Source: Cerasicoccus frondis
Lineage (GTDB): Bacteria; Verrucomicrobiota; Verrucomicrobiia; Opitutales; Cerasicoccaceae
DNA length: 50,494 nt
Direction of reading: 5' to 3'
Assembly (NCBI GenBank): GCA_031296915.1
Contig: JAVDPC010000037.1
Location: 1 to 50,494, forward strand
The number at the start of each line of letters is the position of its first letter. The first letter of the stretch is position 1. The translations under genes were made by a program, and so were the position numbers. Below the pieces are notes generated by a model. The model worked only from the letters and a program-made list of their open reading frames with translations, was not told where the DNA came from and did no database searches. Below are positions 46,227-50,494 of this stretch, in pieces.

Positions 46227-46775
46227 TTACGCGCCCGCTGCTTTCACCAACTGCGTAAATTCGCGGAATCGCGGGTGGGTCGAGTCGCCAAAGAGCGAGT
46301 AAAACACCGTTTCGGTTGGCAAGATGTGCGCGCCGGCGTGGCGCAAAGTCTCGAGCGCCGGGCCACGGTCTTCGTTGCGGCGCTGGACGACTGCGTCGCT
46401 GAGCAGGGTGACGTCAAATTGCTCCGCCATGGCCTGGACCGCAGTTTGGTAAATGCAGATCGACGTTTCGAGTCCGGTCAGGAGCAGGTGCTGGACATTG
46501 CGGTCCTTGAGCCAGGTGATGATGCCCTCGGCGCCCAGTCCGGAAAACGCGGTTTTGCTGAAAATCGGCGCTTCCGGCGCGGCTTCACGGACCATCGGTC
46601 GCGTGGCGCCCAGCTTTTCCGGCACATGCTCGGTGATCGCTACCGGAATGTTGAGCAGTTGGGCGGCGCCAGCGGCCAGCACTGCGCGGCGCGCGGCGGC
46701 AGGCCCGTCGGGCATCACGTTGATAAAGGCGGATTGCCAATCGACCAGCAGGAGGGCGACGGGCAAGGGCGGCAT
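46227..46775 (-). CDS. Isochorismatase-family cysteine hydrolase
   Basis: A 182-residue single-domain hydrolase. The catalytic Asp-Lys-Cys triad is visible: Asp12 (LLVDWQSAF), Lys74 (FSKTAFSGL) and Cys107 (GLETSICIYQTA). This places it with isochorismatase-like hydrolases such as YcaC/nicotinamidase-related proteins; lacking lid and metal motifs, it is not a nicotinamidase. The start was set at ATG 46775 (MPPLPVALLL), 16 codons inside the longest frame, because the fold begins there. Substrate unknown. Confidence 0.85.
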   Translation of the reverse strand: MPPLPVALLLVDWQSAFINVMPDGPAAARRAVLAAGAAQLLNIPVAITEHVPEKLGATRPMVREAAPEAPIFSKTAFSGLGAEGIITWLKDRNVQHLLLTGLETSICIYQTAVQAMAEQFDVTLLSDAVVQRRNEDRGPALETLRHAGAHILPTETVFYSLFGDSTHPRFREFTQLVKAAGA

Positions 46776-46873
46776 GGCGTTATCGGCAGTCACGCTTAAC
46801 CTGATTAGATGCCGCGCATCCACCGGTCAATGGGATTTGACCGCTTGCGCCGCCATCATCGATCCGCCAAAGG

Positions 46874-47686
46874 CTACTGACCGCTGCGGGTGATGATGAT
46901 CGGATTGGTCGGGTAGGGGTTGCAGTAGCGTGAGCCGACACTGCTGAAACTCACATTCCAATTCCCGGACTGGTAACTCGCGTTGAAGCCGGGCTGCTTG
47001 ACGGGTTTGCTCGGCGTCGTGCAGACCCCGCCATTGCCGGATACGACGACCACTGTGCGCGGTGGCGGCGTATAAAAATACCTCGGGTAATCGTAGCCAA
47101 CTCTCAGGTAAGAGCTGTTTTCGGCGCGCTCTTCCGCTGCGGCGGCACGTTCCTCGGCGGCGGCAACGCGACGCTCCAGGTCGGCGATTCGCTGCTCTTC
47201 GCGACGCTGCTTGATCTCTTCGGCGCGGGCTTCGGCCAAGGCGATGGTGGCGTCGTATTCCGCCGCGATATCGGCGTCAGGAAAATCTTTGCGGAGCTGG
47301 TTCCAATGGCCGAGGATGGACTTCACGTCGTTTTCGGTGATGGGGGTGGAATCCAGTTTCAAATAATCCAGCCACATGCGGCCCTTGTCCAGGCGCTCGG
47401 CCAGGTCTTCCGCGCGGCGTTCGGCCCAATACACGGCCATCTCTTCCTTGGCGGTGGCCTCGCGCGCCAGTTGCGCCTCGTTCTTGAGGTTGAACGAGAC
47501 GACTTGGCCGTTTTCCAGCGTCACGTCGCCTGCGGCAAACATGAGGCGTTCGCGGTCGCCCAAATCCAGGACGCCCATCGGCGAACCCAATTCTTCAATG
47601 ACAACCGCTCGCGCATCCCCCACCTGCACGGCGGCAAGCGAGCCGGACATAGTTACGAGCGCAATGACTGCCAGAGAACGTTTCAT
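46874..47686 (-). CDS. Secreted coiled-coil protein, function unknown
   Basis: A 270-residue exported protein with signal peptide MKRSLAVIALVTMSGSLA. The N-terminal part (DARAVVIEELGSPMGVLDLGDRERLMF...LENGQVVSFNL) resembles SmpA/OmlA-like small beta folds used as 'outer-membrane assembly' domains in other proteins. Residues about 95-190 are charged and helical, with a strong coiled coil (EARAEEIKQRREEQRIADLERRVAAAEERAAAAEERAE). A proline/valine-rich tail follows. The start was set at ATG 47686; a longer frame to 47770 runs into the radC promoter region. It diverges from radC. Confidence 0.6.
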   Translation of the reverse strand: MKRSLAVIALVTMSGSLAAVQVGDARAVVIEELGSPMGVLDLGDRERLMFAAGDVTLENGQVVSFNLKNEAQLAREATAKEEMAVYWAERRAEDLAERLDKGRMWLDYLKLDSTPITENDVKSILGHWNQLRKDFPDADIAAEYDATIALAEARAEEIKQRREEQRIADLERRVAAAEERAAAAEERAENSSYLRVGYDYPRYFYTPPPRTVVVVSGNGGVCTTPSKPVKQPGFNASYQSGNWNVSFSSVGSRYCNPYPTNPIIITRSGQ

Positions 47687-47774
47687 GGGATAAAGCATAC
47701 CTAAATTAGCAAATTTTGCAATCTTCGATATTGGCGCTTGAGGACCAGTCGCGCCTGAGCAAAAGTCCACCGCA

Positions 47775-48464
47775 ATGAGCGAATCGCCACCGCAACACTC
47801 TGGTCACCGCGCCCGCCTGCGTGAACGCTTCATGCGCAGTGGGTTAGATAGCTTTGCCGACCATGAGGCGGTGGAATTATTGCTCACGTTGTGCATTCCC
47901 CGGCGTGATGTGAAGCCGCTGGCCAAGGCCCTGCTCAAGCGATTTGGCTCGCTCAAGGGCATCCTCGATGCGCCGCTGGACGAACTTCAGTCGATGGAAG
48001 GCATGGGCGCGGTAACGCCCGTTGCGCTGCGCATCATCAAGGAAACCATGCTGCTTTACCTCCGCCAGCGGGCCGAGGAAAAGCCCATGCTCGACAGTGT
48101 CGACGCCTTGATCGATCTCTTTCGCGCCCGTTTGGGCGAGCTCAAGCACGAGGTGTTTGAAGTGGCTTACCTCGACCATTCCTACCAACTGATGCGCAAT
48201 GGCATCGAGCGGTTGGAGGAAGGGCTCGCCAATCGCGCGACGGTCTATCCACAAAAGGTCGCCCGCGCTGCGCTGCAGCGACATGCGGTGTATGTCGTCA
48301 TTGCGCACAACCACCCGACCGGCGAGCTCGAGCCATCGCAACAGGACCTGCGCCTGACCAACGCGATCAAAGCCGCCTGCGACGCGGTGGGCATTAATTT
48401 GCTCGATCACATCATCGCCACCAGCGACGGCGCCACGTCGTTCCTCGACCGCGAGCTGCTGTGA
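47775..48464 (+). CDS. radC: RadC family JAB-domain protein
   Basis: A 229-residue protein of the RadC/YeeS family. It opens with HRARLRERF and a helix-hairpin-helix segment (LKGILDAPLDELQSMEGMGAVTPVALRII), then the JAB/MPN metal motif VIAHNHPTGELEPSQQD (H-x-H-x7-S-x2-D, about residues 177-191). The family was once called DNA repair proteins, but a repair role is not established; it is a metal-dependent-hydrolase fold. The N-terminus differs slightly from the common LPRERL start. A 338-bp gap with a MITE-like repeat follows. Confidence 0.9.
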   Translation: MSESPPQHSGHRARLRERFMRSGLDSFADHEAVELLLTLCIPRRDVKPLAKALLKRFGSLKGILDAPLDELQSMEGMGAVTPVALRIIKETMLLYLRQRAEEKPMLDSVDALIDLFRARLGELKHEVFEVAYLDHSYQLMRNGIERLEEGLANRATVYPQKVARAALQRHAVYVVIAHNHPTGELEPSQQDLRLTNAIKAACDAVGINLLDHIIATSDGATSFLDRELL

Positions 48465-48545
48465 GCCAGGACTGCGAGACAAGGCCCGCGGTTGGAAAAT
48501 GAATGGCCTCCTAGTTCCTGAGACGCGTCATTTAGGAATGCAATA

Positions 48546-48778
48546 AAAGGTAGCGCCCGTTATCCCTAGCGGGCAGTTGCGTCCTTTTGGGGGTGGCGCG
48601 GATCGTCTCGATCCGCAAGCAGCGCCAATGAGAAGCATGAGTTCAATGAAGCTGTTGGGCGCAACCAGCACATTCGGAACCTTCGATCTTTTGCCTCAAT
48701 CCTTGCGGAGCGGGGACGCTCCGCGCCACCTTGCCAGCACGATGAAACTGCCCGTTAGGGATAACGGGCGCTACCTTT
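48546..48778. repeat. MITE-like element with 33-bp terminal inverted repeats
   Basis: Ends 48546-48578 and 48746-48778 are inverted copies with one mismatch in 33 bases (AAAGGTAGCGCCCGTTATCC ...). Each end is itself a small palindrome (GCCCGTTA/TAGCGGGC). Two more hairpins lie inside: GGATCG-TCT-CGATCC and GCGGAGCG-GGGA-CGCTCCGC. No coding capacity. It fills the gap between radC and the kamA-like gene, and the last base lies 25 bp from the latter's stop. Confidence 0.85.
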
Positions 48779-48802
48779 CAAGTAGGCCGAAACTCGGCGC
48801 GC

Positions 48803-49987
48803 TTACACCAGCAGCGGTTCTGGCTGGGGCGCGTTTTCGAGGTCGGCCTGTTTACCTTCGACCAGCGGGTAGGCGTAGCGGCGGCCCTCGAAGTTGCGGA
48901 AGATGATTTCCTCTTCGGTGACTTCCTGAATGTATTCCGGGTTGATCGGCACTTTGCCGCCGCCGCCGGGGGCGTCGATGACAAACTGCGGCACGGCGTA
49001 GCCCGTCGTGTGGCCGCGCAGGTGCTGGATGATCTCAATGCCCTTGCGCACATCGGCGCGCAGGTGACGGCTGCCGGTGATCAAGTCGCACTGGTAAAGG
49101 TAATACGGGCGCACGCGCATCATCAGCAGGCGGTGCACGAGGGACTTCATGGTCTGCGGGTCGTCGTTGACGTCCTTGAGCAGCACGGACTGGTTGCCGA
49201 TCGGCACGCCAGCGAAACTGAGGCGCTCGGTGGCGCGGTAAAGCTCCTCCGTGCATTCGCGCGGGTGGTTGACGTGGATGGACATCCAGATCGGCCCGTG
49301 CTTTTTGAAAATTTCACACAGCTCGTCGTCGATACGCTGCGGCAGGAAGACCGGGATGCGCGAGCCGATGCGGACAAACTCCACGTGCGGTATCGCCTTC
49401 AAGCGGCCGAGCAGGTAGTCGAGCTTGCGGTTGCCGAGTAGCAGCGGGTCGCCGCCGGAGAGCAGCACATCGCGCACCTCGGGGTGCTCTTCGATGTATT
49501 TCAGGCCGCTTTCAAACTCGGGGTGAAAATTGTAATCCTGCGCGTTGGACACCAGTCGGCTGCGGGTGCAGTAGCGACAATACGAGGCGCAGCGGTCGGT
49601 GACGAGGAACAGCACGCGGTCGGGGTAACGGTGGACGAGGCCTTTGACGGGCATGTCGCCGTCTTCGCCCACGGGGTCGAGCAACTCCTCGGGGGAGGTC
49701 TTCATCTCGCCGCCATGCGGGATGATCTGCCGCCGGATCGGGCAGTTGGGGTCGTTGACGTCGATCAGGTTGAAAAAGTAGGGGGTAATCGCCAGCGCCA
49801 GCTTCTGGTTGGAAAAGTAGCACGCCGCCTTCTCCTCGGGGGTCAGCTCCAAATATTGTTCGAGCTGCTCGACCTTGGTGATGCGGTTCTTGAGCTGCCA
49901 CTTCCAGTTGAGCCAGTTTTCGGCGGGGACGTCCGCCCAGTGGCCCTGGCCCTTGTGCCAGTGCGCGAGGTTGTCATTCGGTTGCAT
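48803..49987 (-). CDS. Lysine 2,3-aminomutase-family radical SAM enzyme (KamA-like)
   Basis: A 394-residue radical SAM enzyme. The 4Fe-4S motif is CASYCRYC (Cys133, Cys137, Cys140). PLP-binding and substrate regions typical of the family follow (VLLSGGDPLLLGN, RIGSRIPVFLPQRI, SIHVNHPREC, GNQSVLLKDVNDD, YYLYQCDLITGSRHLR and TTGYAVPQFVIDAPGGGGK). Length is that of KamA/AblA, longer than the EpmB type that modifies EF-P. Lysine 2,3-aminomutase gives beta-lysine for catabolism or N-acetyl-beta-lysine osmolyte; no ablB-like acetyltransferase is adjacent. The start was set at ATG 49987. Divergent from the ArsR gene across a 121-bp gap. Confidence 0.85.
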   Translation of the reverse strand: MQPNDNLAHWHKGQGHWADVPAENWLNWKWQLKNRITKVEQLEQYLELTPEEKAACYFSNQKLALAITPYFFNLIDVNDPNCPIRRQIIPHGGEMKTSPEELLDPVGEDGDMPVKGLVHRYPDRVLFLVTDRCASYCRYCTRSRLVSNAQDYNFHPEFESGLKYIEEHPEVRDVLLSGGDPLLLGNRKLDYLLGRLKAIPHVEFVRIGSRIPVFLPQRIDDELCEIFKKHGPIWMSIHVNHPRECTEELYRATERLSFAGVPIGNQSVLLKDVNDDPQTMKSLVHRLLMMRVRPYYLYQCDLITGSRHLRADVRKGIEIIQHLRGHTTGYAVPQFVIDAPGGGGKVPINPEYIQEVTEEEIIFRNFEGRRYAYPLVEGKQADLENAPQPEPLLV

Positions 49988-50030
49988 GGTAGCGTAACAC
50001 CGTGTGTCAAAAACGGCAGAATGCAAATAA

Positions 50031-50050
50031 GAATTTAAATATTTAAATTC
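50031..50050. promoter_or_regulatory. 20-bp perfect palindrome, probable ArsR operator
   Basis: GAATTTAAATATTTAAATTC lies midway between the divergent kamA-like and ArsR genes (38 bp before the nearest structural features on either side). ArsR-family repressors usually bind AT-rich inverted repeats in their own promoters, so this is a plausible operator for both genes. Confidence 0.6.
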
Positions 50051-50108
50051 ATCTATACGTTTGCCAACGGCATGAAAGCCGCTTTATTGTGCGCCTTTAA
50101 TTTGAGCC

Positions 50109-50423
50109 ATGCCAGACATCGAAGACGAGTTAGCCAAGCAACTGTGGGCGATTGGAGACATCACCCGCCTGCGCATCCTGCGCCTGTTGCCGGACAAGGC
50201 CGACTGCGAGCATGGCAATAATGTATCCCAAATTGCGGAAAAATTAAAACTCTCGCAGCCGACCATTTCCCATCACTTGCGCGTTTTGCGGCAGGCTGGC
50301 ATCGTGCAGCACGAGAAAATGTGCCGCGATTGCTACTACTGGGTCGACCGCGACGCCGCGCGCGAAGTCATCGAGCGCATGGAAAAGCTGCTGCTGGAAT
50401 CCGAACCCGCAGTGAAGGCCTAG
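50109..50423 (+). CDS. ArsR-family transcriptional regulator
   Basis: A 104-residue winged-helix repressor. Residues about 15-30 (GDITRLRILRLL) and the recognition region VSQIAEKLKLSQPTISHHLRVLRQAGIV (39-66) are the ArsR HTH. Three cysteines (33 in DCEHG, 72 and 75 in MCRDC) could form a metal or thiol-redox sensor; the CxC-type ArsR/CadC metal motif in helix 3 is not present. The stop codon is the first part of the right-hand 72-bp terminal repeat, so the repeat joins it directly. It probably controls the divergent kamA-like gene or itself. Confidence 0.85.
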   Translation: MPDIEDELAKQLWAIGDITRLRILRLLPDKADCEHGNNVSQIAEKLKLSQPTISHHLRVLRQAGIVQHEKMCRDCYYWVDRDAAREVIERMEKLLLESEPAVKA

Positions 50424-50494
50424 AGCACTTTTCATCTAGATTGGCCGATCAGGCCGCAGTGATTTTTCGTGTCCAGCAAGGCGGCTTGAGCGTC
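50423..50494. repeat. 72-bp inverted repeat, right copy at window end
   Basis: Exact reverse complement of 6-77. It begins at the last base of the ArsR stop codon and runs to the end of the window. Confidence 0.9.

Overview
The window looks like chromosomal DNA from a verrucomicrobial bacterium, most likely class Opitutia (Opitutales/Puniceicoccales type). This is inferred from several features together: a Chlamydia-like class Ic ribonucleotide reductase with a multi-ATP-cone alpha subunit, a fused ccoNO cbb3 oxidase, oleC/oleD genes, a DUF1800/DUF1501 pair, a PocR-AraC regulator and many intergenic palindromic repeats. GC content is fairly high, genes are densely packed, and no phage, plasmid, transposase, integrase, rRNA, tRNA or CRISPR genes were seen. 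Both ends of the window stop in the same 72-bp sequence in opposite orientation, so the window may be a whole contig that ends at a repeat.

Layout. 0-9 kb: mpl (peptidoglycan recycling), an outer-membrane porin, and a giant 1,879-residue TPR protein with an embedded C39-like cysteine-peptidase domain. 8.9-11 kb (minus): PduO-type cobalamin adenosyltransferase and a carboxyltransferase (OadA/PycB type) that ends inside its biotinyl domain. 11.1-18.9 kb (minus): a complete cbb3 oxidase operon reading Cys-rich protein, ccoS, ccoNO, ccoQ, ccoP, ccoG, small ccoH-like, ccoI, with a PocR-AraC regulator divergent from it. 20-24 kb: TatD, a small ferredoxin-like protein, a nitrilase-family amidohydrolase and glyS. 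24.5-29.7 kb: small lipoprotein, oleC, DUF900 hydrolase, oleD and thioesterase. 30-36.7 kb: nrdB, a DNA methyltransferase-like gene and nrdA; the two nrd genes share a promoter/NrdR-box layout. 37-44 kb: DUF1800, DUF1501 and a pseudopilin-like protein, then DUF1697, a ChaN-like lipoprotein and an AT-rich orphan. 44-50.5 kb: an ATP-grasp-like protein, two secreted proteins, an isochorismatase-family hydrolase, RadC, a lysine 2,3-aminomutase-like radical SAM enzyme and a divergent ArsR regulator.

The most unusual content is non-coding. A dispersed 17-bp palindrome (consensus ACTTTGCNNTGCAAAGT, about 15 copies) sits both between genes and inside coding frames, concentrated in the cbb3 operon and the DUF1800/DUF1501 operon. 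Four TGAC-N3-GTCA palindromes spaced exactly 22 bp apart precede the DUF900 gene. Two copies of a roughly 300-bp nested inverted repeat, a related hairpin, a 233-bp MITE-like element, and an in-frame palindromic repeat insertion inside oleC complete the set.
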